This document shows positions 1 through 9,472 of a DNA stretch of 64,000 bases, piece after piece. The DNA comes from Streptomyces sp. NBC_01232 (GTDB lineage Bacteria; Actinomycetota; Actinomycetes; Streptomycetales; Streptomycetaceae). The DNA lies in NCBI RefSeq assembly GCF_035989885.1, contig NZ_CP108518.1, positions 3,290,501 to 3,354,500 on the forward strand, in the 5' to 3' direction. Numbering within the stretch: the stretch's first letter is position 1; the number at the start of each line of letters is the position of its first letter. Under the pieces are notes generated by a model. It saw nothing but the letters and a program-made list of their open reading frames with translations. It was not told where the DNA came from and ran no database searches. A program made the translations under genes and the position numbers.

Positions 1-42
1 GTCCTCGGGCGGCTGGCCCGGCGGCGGCTGGTCGGTACTCAT
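1..42 (-). CDS. Partial CDS, N-terminus of a probable RDD-family membrane protein
   Basis: Only the first 14 codons are in the window. The ATG lies at 40-42 on the minus strand and the gene runs off the left edge. The visible residues are MSTDQPPPGQPPED. A short acidic/proline-rich start of this type is, from memory, how the N-termini of many Streptomyces RDD-domain membrane proteins begin. The neighbour 88 bases upstream is itself an RDD protein on the same strand, which supports a tandem pair. The family assignment is an inference from 14 residues and position. Confidence 0.45.
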   Translation of the reverse strand, partial: MSTDQPPPGQPPED

Positions 43-129
43 GGCCCGAGTCGAACCCGGCTCCGGCCACCTCGCAACGGGACCGCGTCCATTCGGGGGG
101 AGGCGCGGGTCCGGGGCAGCCCGAACCGG

Positions 130-1674
130 TCAGCGGGCCACGTACGTCCTGGCCGCCTTGTCGTGCCAGGCCTGGCGGCGCGGGCGGTCCACGAGGCACC
201 AGAGGCTGCCCGGGAGGCCGAGGAAGGCGTACACGAGCCAGCGGCGCAGGGCCGCGCCGAAGGTGGGCGGGCGCAGCGTGGCGGTGGCCAGGACCCGAAT
301 GCCGAGCAGCTTCTTGCCCGGGGTGCGGCCCCAACGGGCGGTGGGCAGCGCCTCGTACAGGATCCCGAAGAGGAGGACCGCGCCGAGGACCAGGCCCAGG
401 TGACCGGCGATGGTCGTGTCGAGGAGCCAGACGGTGGTGGTGCGGCCGCTCGCGCGGGCGGCGTCCACCTTGGCCTCGACGTGGGCGGTGGCCCCGGGCA
501 GGAGGGGCCGGGCGACCGCCACCGCGACGGCGGCGAGGACGAGGGAGTCCAGGGCGCGGGCCGTGGCACGGCGCATCAGGCCCGCGGGGCGCACGGCCCG
601 TTCCGCCATCCGCTCGAACACCTCCCGGGGCGTACGGGCCCCCGCGGGGCGGGAGCCGGAGGCGGAGCCGGCCGGGCGGTCCTGCCCGGGGGTGCTCGGC
701 TCCGGGTTCCGGGGCCGGGGCTCGGCGGGAGCGGCCGCCGTCTCGGGCCGCGCCGCGATCCTCGGGCGTACTCCGGCGGGGCGCGGGGCCCACACCTCGG
801 GCCGGTCGGCGGCCGGGGCCTCGGCCTCGGGCGCGGGCACCCGGGCAGGGGTGGGGACGGGGGCCGGCGCCGGGACAGGAACGGGCGCGGGGGCAGGTGC
901 GGCGGCCACCGCCTCGGGCCAGGAGGAGGTGAGCCCGGAGGCACCGGGCCCGCCGGTCCCGGGGGCGTCGGGCCAGGCCTGGGCCGGGGTGCGGTCCTGC
1001 GCCGGGGTCCGGTCCTGCGCCGGGGTCTGGGCGGCCGGGGACCGGTCCGGTGCCGGGGCCTGGGCGGCCGGGGACCGGACCGACAGGATCCCGGCGGAGG
1101 CCTGCCCGGAACGTCTCGAGGCCGCTGCGGCGGGGGCCGCCGCGGCAGCCGCCGTACGGGCCAGAGAGATGCCCGCGGACCGCGGGGCGGCCTGTCCCAC
1201 GCCCGATTCCGGCAGGGGTTCCGGCCGGGGTTCCGGTTCGGGACGGGGCGCGGAACGGGGGGCGGGCTGCGGGTCCGGCGCGCTGCCCCACGACACCCGG
1301 TGGTCGCGGGGCCCGCCGAAGCCGGCCTGGTGCAGGGGGTCTGCCTGCCACACCACGGGCTCGGCGGCCGCCTCGGCGACGGGCACAGGAGCCGGGGCCG
1401 GGGCGGCGGCGTGCTCCGGCAGCGCCTCGGCCGTGGAGGTGTCGTCCAGGAACACCGGCCCGGTCTCGTCCGCGCGCGGGGCGTGCCCGCCGCGGACGGC
1501 GGGGGCGGCGACGGGCGCGGGCGCGGCGGGCGCCGGCTCCGGGGCAGGGGCAGGGCGGCTCGTTCCCGGAACCCAGGCCGCGCCGTTCCAGTAGCGGATG
1601 TACCCCGGGATGGACGGATCCGGGTAGTAGCCCTCGCGGGCCGCGTGCTCGCCGTCACCAGGGGAGGCCGTCAT
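130..1674 (-). CDS. RDD-family membrane protein with N-terminal DUF2510 motif
   Basis: 514 aa. The chosen ATG gives MTASPGDGEHAAREGYYPDP. An upstream extension of 79 residues is in frame but is not coding-like. Residues about 12-40 hold a DUF2510-type motif (GYYPDP, then two spaced tryptophans in RYWNGAAW). Residues about 45-360 are a Pro/Ala-rich linker with a short repeat (TPAQDR units). The last 150 residues are an RDD domain: an Arg-Ala-x-Asp-Ser start (RATARALDSL), two or three hydrophobic segments, and the typical GRTPGKKLLGIRV and WHDKAARTYV motifs. The RDD domain is a membrane module of unknown transport role. DUF2510 is usually found at the N-terminus of actinobacterial membrane proteins. 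The gene precedes another probable RDD gene at the left edge, so the two may be cotranscribed. The function is otherwise unknown. Confidence 0.85.
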   Translation of the reverse strand: MTASPGDGEHAAREGYYPDPSIPGYIRYWNGAAWVPGTSRPAPAPEPAPAAPAPVAAPAVRGGHAPRADETGPVFLDDTSTAEALPEHAAAPAPAPVPVAEAAAEPVVWQADPLHQAGFGGPRDHRVSWGSAPDPQPAPRSAPRPEPEPRPEPLPESGVGQAAPRSAGISLARTAAAAAAPAAAASRRSGQASAGILSVRSPAAQAPAPDRSPAAQTPAQDRTPAQDRTPAQAWPDAPGTGGPGASGLTSSWPEAVAAAPAPAPVPVPAPAPVPTPARVPAPEAEAPAADRPEVWAPRPAGVRPRIAARPETAAAPAEPRPRNPEPSTPGQDRPAGSASGSRPAGARTPREVFERMAERAVRPAGLMRRATARALDSLVLAAVAVAVARPLLPGATAHVEAKVDAARASGRTTTVWLLDTTIAGHLGLVLGAVLLFGILYEALPTARWGRTPGKKLLGIRVLATATLRPPTFGAALRRWLVYAFLGLPGSLWCLVDRPRRQAWHDKAARTYVAR

Positions 1675-1931
1675 GTCCCCAACTCCGATCGTGGCTTGAG
1701 GCTTGTGCAAGGGAGGACCATAGCCAAGAACCACCCCCCGGCAGGTCCGGTAACGGGAGAATCCAAGCAAACGAGCGAACGTCACCCTCCATGACGGTTT
1801 TCGGTCAGCCGATAGAAATCGGCCAATCTCCGGTTCGCCTCCGGAAGTCGCGTCATACCCGGGCACACCGGTGCTCTCTCCGGGTGTGGGGCGCCGTCCG
1901 GCCCCGCACACCGAACCGAAGTGAGGCCGTC
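1675..1931. promoter_or_regulatory. Divergent promoter region between RDD gene and ssgG
   Basis: These 257 bases separate two divergent genes and are less GC-rich than their surroundings. A small perfect hairpin, GCCGAT-AGAA-ATCGGC, lies at about 1808-1823, in the middle of the region. No convincing -35/-10 pair was identified. A GTGAGG Shine-Dalgarno-like sequence lies just ahead of the ssgG start. Confidence 0.3.
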
Positions 1932-2411
1932 ATGCACCACCCCGTCATCGAGCGCGAGCTGGAACTGAAGCTGGTCCTGTCCCCCGAGCGCAGCATCCCC
2001 GTCCCCGCACGGCTCCTCTACCTCGCGCACGACCCGTACGCCGTGCACATCACCTTCCACACCGGCTCGAACACCCCCGTCAACTGGACCTTCGCGCGCG
2101 AGCTGCTCGTGGAAGGGGTGTTCCGCCCCTGCGGGCACGGCGACGTCCGGATCTGGCCCACGAAGGTCGACAACAAGGCCGTGCTCTGCATGGCGCTCAC
2201 CTCCCCCGACGGTGACGCCCTCCTGGAGGCCCCCGCGACCTCCGTGTCGGCCTGGCTGGAGCGCACCCTGCGCGCCGTCCCGCCCGGCACCGAGACCGAC
2301 CGCCTCGGCCTCGAGGCGGCGCTGGCCGAACTGCTCACCCCGACCCCGGCCGATGACCTGTGGCTGCGCGACCCGTGGCCGTCGGACGAGTCGGCGGACG
2401 GGGACCTGTGA
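1932..2411 (+). CDS. ssgG: SsgA-like sporulation/cell-division protein SsgG
   Basis: 159 aa, slightly longer than most SsgA-like proteins (about 130-145 aa) because of an acidic C-terminal tail. The sequence matches the family along its length. It starts MHHPVIERELELKL, then has VPARLLYLAHDPYAVHITFH, the WTFARELL core, and GDVRIWP. SsgA-like proteins occur only in morphologically complex actinomycetes, where they steer septum placement and wall remodelling during sporulation. In S. coelicolor SsgG affects septum positioning. The paralogue choice (ssgG rather than ssgB-ssgF) rests on remembered gene order: ssgG sits next to a FAD oxidase, a TPR protein and hpd, as it does here. The start follows a GTGAGG ribosome-binding sequence. 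Confidence 0.8.
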   Translation: MHHPVIERELELKLVLSPERSIPVPARLLYLAHDPYAVHITFHTGSNTPVNWTFARELLVEGVFRPCGHGDVRIWPTKVDNKAVLCMALTSPDGDALLEAPATSVSAWLERTLRAVPPGTETDRLGLEAALAELLTPTPADDLWLRDPWPSDESADGDL

Positions 2412-2455
2412 TGGCGGGCGGCCGTACGCCCGGCGGCGGACCCCGGCGGGGTACG

Positions 2456-3838
2456 TCAGAAGAGCTTGCCCGGGTTGAGCAGCCCCAGCGGGTCGAAGGC
2501 GTGCTTGACGGCGCGCTGCATCTCCAGCCCCACCGGTCCGAGTTCGCGGGCCAGCCACTCCTTCTTCAGCACGCCGACCCCGTGCTCGCCGGTGATGGTC
2601 CCGCCCAGGGAGAGCCCGAGCGCCATGATCTCGCCGAAGGACTCGCGGGCCCGCCGCGTCTCGTCCTCGTCCGCGGGGTCGAAGCAGACGATCGGGTGGG
2701 TGTTGCCGTCCCCGGCGTGCGCGCAGACCCCGATGAGCAGGTCGTGCGTACGGGCGATGGCGGCCGTCCCGTCGAGCATCTCGCCGAGCCGCGAGCGCGG
2801 TACGCAGACGTCGTCGATCATCGTCGCGGGCCTGAGCGCCTCCAGGGCGGGGAAGGACATCCGCCGGGCCTGGAGCAGCAGTTCGGACTCCGCCTCGTCC
2901 TCGGCGGGGACCACGGCGGTGGCCCCGGCGGCCGTGCACAGCTCTCCCACGGCCGCGAGGTCCTCGGGGGCGTGCGGGGTGTCGAAGGCGGCCAGCAGCA
3001 GGGCTTCGGTGGCCTCCGGCAGGCCCATCTTTCCGAGGGCGTTGACGGCCCGGACGGTCGTCCGGTCCATGAGCTCCAGCAGGGACGGGGTCAGGCCCGC
3101 CTCCATGACGGCGCAGACGGCGTCGCAGGCCGCCGCGACGGTGGGGAACTCGGCGGCCAGCGCCAGCTGACGGGGCGGCGCCGGCCGCAGGGCGAGGACG
3201 GCCTGGACGACGACACCGAGGCTGCCCTCGGAGCCGACGAAGAGCCGTGTGAGGTCGTAGCCGGCCACGCCCTTGGCGGTACGCCGGCCCGTGCGCAGCA
3301 GCCGTCCGTCGGCCAGGACCACGTCGAGGCCGAGCACGTACTCGGCGGTCACGCCGTACTTGACGCAGCACAGGCCGCCCGAGGCGGTGCCGATGTTGCC
3401 GCCGATGGTGCACTGTTCCCAGCTGGAGGGGTCGGGCGGGTAGTACAGGCCGCGGCGGGCGACCTCGCGGGAGAGCACGGCGTTCACCACGCCCGGCTCG
3501 ACCACGGCGATCCGGTCGACGGCGCTGATCTCCAGGATCCGGTCCATCTTGACGAGCGAGAGCACGATGCAGCCGTCGGAGGCGTTGGCTGCGCCCGACA
3601 GGCCCGTCCGGGCGCCCTGCGGGACCACGGGGATCCGTAGCGCGGTGGCGGTGCGCATGACGTGCTGGACCTGTTCCACGGTCCGGGGCAGGACCACGGC
3701 GGCCGGGCTGCCGGCGGCGCAGAAGCTGGCCATGTCGGTGGCGTAGGAGGTGGTCACCTGGGGGTCGGTGAGCAGGGATTCGGCGGGGAGCCCTTCGAGC
3801 AGGCTTGCCCGCAGACGTGCGAAGAGATCGTCATCCAT
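2456..3838 (-). CDS. FAD-linked oxidase, GlcD / D-lactate dehydrogenase type
   Basis: 460 aa. The start is the ATG giving MDDDLFARLRASL. An N-terminal PCMH-type FAD-binding domain shows VVPQGARTGLSGAA and, further on, the IGGNIGTASGGLCCVKYG segment that holds the FAD pyrophosphate. The C-terminal FAD-oxidase_C half ends with the HAGDGNTHP and GTITGEHGVG metal/substrate motifs and LLNPGKLF. This is the full layout of glycolate oxidase subunit D and D-lactate or D-2-hydroxyacid dehydrogenases, which oxidise 2-hydroxy acids and pass electrons to a quinone or cytochrome. No GlcE/GlcF partner lies nearby, so the acceptor is unknown. The gene is divergent from the TPR gene with 124 bases between their starts. 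The exact substrate cannot be read from sequence. Confidence 0.88.
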   Translation of the reverse strand: MDDDLFARLRASLLEGLPAESLLTDPQVTTSYATDMASFCAAGSPAAVVLPRTVEQVQHVMRTATALRIPVVPQGARTGLSGAANASDGCIVLSLVKMDRILEISAVDRIAVVEPGVVNAVLSREVARRGLYYPPDPSSWEQCTIGGNIGTASGGLCCVKYGVTAEYVLGLDVVLADGRLLRTGRRTAKGVAGYDLTRLFVGSEGSLGVVVQAVLALRPAPPRQLALAAEFPTVAAACDAVCAVMEAGLTPSLLELMDRTTVRAVNALGKMGLPEATEALLLAAFDTPHAPEDLAAVGELCTAAGATAVVPAEDEAESELLLQARRMSFPALEALRPATMIDDVCVPRSRLGEMLDGTAAIARTHDLLIGVCAHAGDGNTHPIVCFDPADEDETRRARESFGEIMALGLSLGGTITGEHGVGVLKKEWLARELGPVGLEMQRAVKHAFDPLGLLNPGKLF

Positions 3839-3962
3839 GGGACCAGCGTGGCAGTCGGCGGGGGCACTTCCCAGGGGTGGCCGAGGGACCATCGGTGTGA
3901 ACACGCCCGCGCCCCTCTTCGGACACCTCGGCGAGCTCTTCATATTGACGCACAGTGACCCC

Positions 3963-5492
3963 ATGGACCGTATCGACGAGGAATCGCAGACGCCGGCGCC
4001 GCCCGTGACCTTCACCGGCCGCAAGACGCTCGTGGCGGCCGCGGTCGCCGTGGTCCTGATCGCCGGGGCCCTGCTGATCCGGCCCGCCCGGACCGGTGAC
4101 GACGCCCGCCCGCCCGAGCCGAGCGAGCGTGCCGCGTCGGCGGTGGGGATGGGCGCACCCGCGTCGGCGGTGGACGTGACGGCGCTGGTGGCGGACCGGG
4201 AGAAGTGGCTCGCGGCGCATCCGGACGACGACGCCTCGTGGGCCGTCCTCGGCTCCGCCTACCTCGAACGGGCACGGCGCACGGCCGATTCGGGCTGGTT
4301 CCCGAAGGCGGAGAAGGCGCTGAAACGCTCGCTGGAGGTACGCCCGGCCGAGAAGGGCAACTTCGACGCGATGACGGGCATGGGCGCGCTGGCCAATGCC
4401 CGGCGCGACTTCGGGACCGCCCGCAAGTGGGGCGAGCTCGTACGGGCGCAGGCGCCCAAGCGGTGGACGGCGTACCCGGTGCTGGTCGACGCGTACACCG
4501 GGCTCGGCGACTACAAGGGCGCGCAGCAGGCGATGGAGCTGCTGCTGGAGATGCGGCCGGGGCTGGCCGCGTACGTCAGGGCCTCGCAGGTCTACCGGGA
4601 CCGCGGCTGGCGCGAGGACGCGGTGGTGGCGATGGAGCACGCGGCGGGCGCGGCCAAGGCCCCGGCGGAGAAGGCGTACGCGCTGTTCCGGCTCGGGGAG
4701 CTGTCCTGGGAGCGGGGCGACGCGACGGAGGCGCTGCGGCAGTACGAGGGTGCGCTGCGCACGGATCCGGCGCAGGCGCAGGCTCTGGGCGGGCGGGCCC
4801 GCGTGCTGGCGGCACTGGGGCGCGGCGGGGAGGCGGTGCGCGACTACCGGATGGCGCTGGGCCGGACGCCGGTGCCGCAGCTGGCGCGGGAACTGGGCGA
4901 GCTGCTGGAGTCGCTGGGGCGGGCGCAGGAGGCGCGCGCCCAGTACGACGCGCTGGCCACGATGGCGGCCCGGGACAGCGGGAACGGGGTCGACGACGAC
5001 GTGGTGATCGGCCTGTACGAGGCGGACCACGGCGATGCGGCGGCGGCGGTGAAGCGCCTGTCGCAGGAGTGGTCGCGGCACAAGAGCGTGCAGGTCGCGG
5101 ACGCGCTGGGGTGGGCGCTGCACCAGGCCGGCGAGGACGCGGCGGCGCTGGAGTACGCGAAGAAGGCCACGGAGCCGGGGCTGCGGAGCGCCGACTTCGC
5201 CTACCACCGGGCGATGATCGAGCAGGGGCTCGGTGACGAGGAGGCGGCCCGCCGGCACCTGCAGGAGGCCATGCGGACGAACCCGCACTTCTCGCCGCTG
5301 CGCGGGCCGCTGGCGAAGGAGGCCCTGGCGGCGATCGCGGCGCCGCCGCCGGGGGGCCCGGAGAACATCCGGCCGACGGCCCCGTGGGTGGAGCCGGAAC
5401 TCCCGAAGGCGGCGAAGCCGACCCCGACCCCGGATCCGAAGGCCACGCCGGACCCGAAGGCCACGCCGGCACCGACGCCGTCGGGCCGTTGA
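3963..5492 (+). CDS. Membrane-anchored tetratricopeptide-repeat protein
   Basis: 509 aa. The N-terminus is short and cytoplasmic, followed by one membrane segment at about residues 22-40 (LVAAAVAVVLIAGALLI), so the bulk is predicted to be extracytoplasmic. Residues about 75-470 are helical repeats of TPR type, with units such as WAVLGSAYLERA, AYALFRLGELSWERGD and VADALGWALHQAGEDAAAL. The C-terminus is a Pro/Thr-rich tail with a short direct repeat (PDPKATPDPKATP). TPR arrays are protein-binding scaffolds, and no partner is evident from the neighbours. The start is the ATG at MDRIDEESQ, which gives a sensible anchor. A perfect-palindrome terminator follows 17 bases after the stop. Confidence 0.8.
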   Translation: MDRIDEESQTPAPPVTFTGRKTLVAAAVAVVLIAGALLIRPARTGDDARPPEPSERAASAVGMGAPASAVDVTALVADREKWLAAHPDDDASWAVLGSAYLERARRTADSGWFPKAEKALKRSLEVRPAEKGNFDAMTGMGALANARRDFGTARKWGELVRAQAPKRWTAYPVLVDAYTGLGDYKGAQQAMELLLEMRPGLAAYVRASQVYRDRGWREDAVVAMEHAAGAAKAPAEKAYALFRLGELSWERGDATEALRQYEGALRTDPAQAQALGGRARVLAALGRGGEAVRDYRMALGRTPVPQLARELGELLESLGRAQEARAQYDALATMAARDSGNGVDDDVVIGLYEADHGDAAAAVKRLSQEWSRHKSVQVADALGWALHQAGEDAAALEYAKKATEPGLRSADFAYHRAMIEQGLGDEEAARRHLQEAMRTNPHFSPLRGPLAKEALAAIAAPPPGGPENIRPTAPWVEPELPKAAKPTPTPDPKATPDPKATPAPTPSGR

Positions 5493-5509
5493 GCCGCCGG
5501 AAGCACAGG

Positions 5510-5539
5510 GGCGCCGCACCCGTGCACGGGTGCGGCGCC
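5510..5539. terminator. 30-bp perfect palindrome, bidirectional terminator
   Basis: Two 15-base arms (GGCGCCGCACCCGTG and its exact reverse complement) meet with no spacer, between the convergent TPR and hpd genes. A second imperfect hairpin lies at about 5571-5602, nearer to hpd. There is no long U tract, which is common for Streptomyces terminators. Confidence 0.7.
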
Positions 5540-5631
5540 GGGCCCCCCTCGGGCCGTGCCGTGACGACCCGCTGCCCGGTGCACCGAAGTGGTGCGGGCA
5601 GCGCGTCGGATTCTGCGGGCCGAGCCGCAGG

Positions 5632-6927
<1,296 letters not shown>

Positions 6928-7407
6928 ATGGGCATCGACGAACTCGACGGCCGGCTCATCGTCCTGCTCGCCCGCGAGCCGCGGATCGGGGTCCTGGAGG
7001 CCTCGCGCCGGCTCGGCGTGGCCCGCGGGACGGTGCAGGCACGCCTGGACCGGCTCCAGTCGAACGGGGTGATCCGCGGGTTCGGCCCGCAGGTGGACCC
7101 GACGGCCCTCGGCTATCCGGTGACCGCGTTCGCGACGCTGGAGATCAAGCAGGGGCAGGGGGCCGACGTACGGGCTCACCTGAACGGGGTGCCGGAGGTG
7201 CTGGAGCTGCACACGACGACGGGGCACGGGGACATGCTGTGCCGGCTGGTGGCCCGCTCCAACGCCGACCTCCAGCGGGTCATCGACCGCGTCGTCGGCT
7301 TCGAGGGGATCGTGCGGGCCTCGACGGCGATCGTGATGGAGAACCCGGTACCGCTGCGGATCATCCCGCTGGTGGAACAGGCGGCGGAGGACGGCACCGG
7401 GGCCTGA
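6928..7407 (+). CDS. Lrp/AsnC-family transcriptional regulator
   Basis: 159 aa, the family length. An N-terminal AsnC-type helix-turn-helix (MGIDELDGRLIVLL, then RLGVARGTVQARLDRL and GVIRGFGPQVD) is followed by the RAM/effector-binding domain (FATLEIKQGQ, VLELHTTTGHGDMLCRL, VGFEGIVRASTAIVM). Such proteins form octamers and sense amino acids. Divergent placement with hpd suggests that it regulates tyrosine/4-hydroxyphenylpyruvate degradation, possibly with an aromatic effector. The start has a GGAGG sequence at proper spacing (CCGGAGGCATCCATG). Confidence 0.88.
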   Translation: MGIDELDGRLIVLLAREPRIGVLEASRRLGVARGTVQARLDRLQSNGVIRGFGPQVDPTALGYPVTAFATLEIKQGQGADVRAHLNGVPEVLELHTTTGHGDMLCRLVARSNADLQRVIDRVVGFEGIVRASTAIVMENPVPLRIIPLVEQAAEDGTGA

Positions 7408-7451
7408 ACCCGGGCAGGCATCCAAAGAAGACGTTGCAAAGAAACCCTTGC

Positions 7452-7473
7452 ATAGAGTTCTTTGGAACTCTAT
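7452..7473. promoter_or_regulatory. Perfect inverted repeat, putative ArsR-type operator
   Basis: ATAGAGTTC-TTTG-GAACTCTAT has 9-base perfect arms and ends 9 bases before the regulator's start codon. It lies where an autoregulatory operator of a winged-helix ArsR-type protein would be. TTGCA direct repeats lie immediately upstream at about 7433-7452. Its role is inferred from position and symmetry. Confidence 0.5.
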
Positions 7474-7482
7474 CGTCGAGCC

Positions 7483-8082
7483 ATGCCCGAAAAGCCCCGG
7501 CCGCCGGAAGCGGCGACAGAGCCCAAGGTCCGCGCACTCGACGCACGTTCCCTGCGCGGCCTCGCCCACCCCCTGCGGATGCGGATGCTGACCGCTCTGC
7601 GGCACGACGGTCCGGCGACCGCGTCCCAACTCGCCGAACGCTTCGGTGAGTCCAGCGGCTCGACCAGCTACCACCTGCGCCAGCTCGCCACCCACGGCTT
7701 CGTCGAGGACGCGGTCGGGCACGGCAAAGGCCGCGAGCGCTGGTGGAAGGCCTCCCACGAGGGCAACAGCCTCGACGAGTCACTGATCCAGGACGCCGAC
7801 CCGGCCACGCGCAGCGCGGCGGAGGTCTTCCTGCGGGAGATCGCCACGACCCACGCGCAGGAGGTCGGCGCCTGGCTCAACGACGCGCCCAACTGGTCGA
7901 CGCAGTGGCGCAGCGGCTCCGACCTCAGCAACTTCACCCTGCGGCTGACCGCGGCACAGAGCGAGGAACTGCTGCACAGGATGCACGACTTGATCGACAG
8001 CTACCGCCGCCTGCCCGAGACGGACGGCACGGAGACGGTCCGTCTCCACACGCACGTCTTCCCGCTCGGCGCGTCCGAGTAG
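7483..8082 (+). CDS. ArsR-type winged helix-turn-helix regulator
   Basis: 199 aa. The DNA-binding domain covers about residues 20-90: RSLRGLAHPLRMRMLTAL, then a recognition helix region in SSGSTSYHLRQLATHGFVE and a basic wing (GHGKGRERWWKA). The C-terminal 100 residues are helical and lack the metal-binding CxC box of true ArsR sensors, so a small-molecule or peptide effector is more likely. It sits directly upstream of an MFS pump, a common actinobacterial drug/metabolite-export pair, and a perfect inverted repeat lies just before its start. The start at MPEKPRPPEAA is preferred because an earlier in-frame ATG falls inside that repeat. Confidence 0.85.
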   Translation: MPEKPRPPEAATEPKVRALDARSLRGLAHPLRMRMLTALRHDGPATASQLAERFGESSGSTSYHLRQLATHGFVEDAVGHGKGRERWWKASHEGNSLDESLIQDADPATRSAAEVFLREIATTHAQEVGAWLNDAPNWSTQWRSGSDLSNFTLRLTAAQSEELLHRMHDLIDSYRRLPETDGTETVRLHTHVFPLGASE

Positions 8083-8120
8083 CCCCCTCTTTCCACCGGA
8101 ACCGAAGGAGCCCTGCCGTC

Positions 8121-8180
8121 GTGCGCGCCTTAGCCCACACCCGCAGCCAGCCCGAGAGCCACGCGCGGAGCGCCGTATGA
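8121..8180 (+). CDS. 19-aa leader-peptide sORF coupled to the MFS gene
   Basis: A GTG start preceded by a strong AAGGAG (8105-8110, 10-base spacing) opens a 19-codon frame, VRALAHTRSQPESHARSAV. Its TGA overlaps the MFS start codon (GTATGA, so ATG at 8177 and TGA at 8178-8180). The MFS start itself has no comparable Shine-Dalgarno. The arrangement indicates translational coupling: ribosomes loading on the sORF deliver translation to the pump. Whether the peptide senses anything (for example ribosome stalling by an antibiotic) is unknown. No conserved sequence was recognised. Confidence 0.5.
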   Translation: MRALAHTRSQPESHARSAV

Positions 8181-9472
8181 GCCGGCGCCCCCTGGTCGGC
8201 GTACTGGCCGCCAACACCATTTCCATAGCCGGGAGTTCACTCACCCTCATCGGCGTCCCGTGGTTCGTGCTCCACACCACGAACAGCGCCGGCCGGGCCG
8301 GGATCGTCGCCTTCTGCGCCACCCTGCCCGTCGTCGTGGCCGCCCTGGCCGGCGGACCGGTCATCGACCGGATCGGCCGTCGCCGGGTCTCCGCCGCCTC
8401 CGACCTGATCAGCGGCCTGTCGGTCGGCGCGATCCCGCTGCTGCACTACGCGGGCGTGCTGGAGTTCTGGATGCTGTGCGCGCTGATGGCCGTCGGCGGC
8501 CTGGTGCACACGCCGGGCCTGACCGCCCGCGCCGTGCTCCTGCCGGACCTCGCCGAGCACGCGGGCACCACCATCGCCCGGGCCGCGAGCCTCTACGACG
8601 CGGTCTCGCGCGGAGCCCGGATGATCGGGGCCGCGGTGGCGGGACTGCTCATCGCCGCGTTCGGCGCCGAGACCGTACTGCTGCTGGACGCGGCGACCTT
8701 CGGGGCGTCGGCGCTGCTGGTCACCGCCTTCCTGCGCGGTGTCCCGGCCGCCGAGCCGCAACGGGCCGCCGGGAAGGCGTCCTTCGGGGCGTACCGCGCC
8801 GAACTCGCCGAGGGCTGGGCCTTCATGACCCGCACCCGGCTGCTGCTGGGCATCACCGTGATGGTCATGATGACCAACGGGCTCGACCAGGGCTGGTCGT
8901 CCGTCCTGCTGCCGGTGCACGGCCGGGACGCCCTCGGCGGCGCCACCGCCCTCGGCCTGCTGATCTCCCTCTTCGGCGGCTTCGCGCTGCTGGGCGCCCT
9001 GCTCTACGGAATGTGGGGCGAGCGCTTCCCGCGCCGCGTGGTGTTCACCGTGGCCTTCCTGCTGTCCGGGGCGAGCCGGTACGTGGTCGCCGCCTTCACC
9101 GACACGACGCTGCCGCTCGCAGTGACGATGGCCCTGGCCGGCCTGGGCGTGGGCGTGCTCAACCCGATCCTGACCACGGTCATCTACGAGCAGGTGCCGG
9201 AGGCGCTGCGCAGCCGGGTCTCGGGCGTGACCACGGCGGGCTGCGAGCTGACCATGCCGCTGGGCGGACTCGCGGCGGGCCTGCTGGTGGACGGCTTCGG
9301 GGTGGGCACGGCGCTGCTGCTGTTCGGCGGAACGTTCTTCCTGACGACGCTCGCGCCCGCGGTCTTCCCCGCCTGGCGCGGGATGGACCCGGAGCCGGCC
9401 GTCAGCAGGACGGGGCGGGTTCTCCCCGGTTCAGCGCGCGAAGAGCGTTCACCGCATCCGTCAGCGAAGTGA
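8177..9472 (+). CDS. MFS efflux transporter
   Basis: 431 aa with about twelve hydrophobic segments. The MFS signature follows TM2 (GGPVIDRIGRRRVSAASDL). The general layout, including a short loop after TM6 with FGAYRAELAEGWAFM, is that of the DHA3/MefA-like proton-antiport drug exporters. It follows an ArsR-type regulator and a 19-codon coupled leader sORF, so expression is probably induced by an export substrate. The 3' end overlaps the convergent S16-domain gene by 71 bases, so the last roughly 24 codons are encoded opposite that gene's C-terminus. The substrate is unknown. Confidence 0.88.
   Translation: MSRRPLVGVLAANTISIAGSSLTLIGVPWFVLHTTNSAGRAGIVAFCATLPVVVAALAGGPVIDRIGRRRVSAASDLISGLSVGAIPLLHYAGVLEFWMLCALMAVGGLVHTPGLTARAVLLPDLAEHAGTTIARAASLYDAVSRGARMIGAAVAGLLIAAFGAETVLLLDAATFGASALLVTAFLRGVPAAEPQRAAGKASFGAYRAELAEGWAFMTRTRLLLGITVMVMMTNGLDQGWSSVLLPVHGRDALGGATALGLLISLFGGFALLGALLYGMWGERFPRRVVFTVAFLLSGASRYVVAAFTDTTLPLAVTMALAGLGVGVLNPILTTVIYEQVPEALRSRVSGVTTAGCELTMPLGGLAAGLLVDGFGVGTALLLFGGTFFLTTLAPAVFPAWRGMDPEPAVSRTGRVLPGSAREERSPHPSAK

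Noticed and set aside
163..1794. Long open frame opposite the RDD gene
   Set aside because: Composition is the typical Arg/Gly-rich product of a high-GC antisense frame. The RDD protein on the other strand has recognisable domains.
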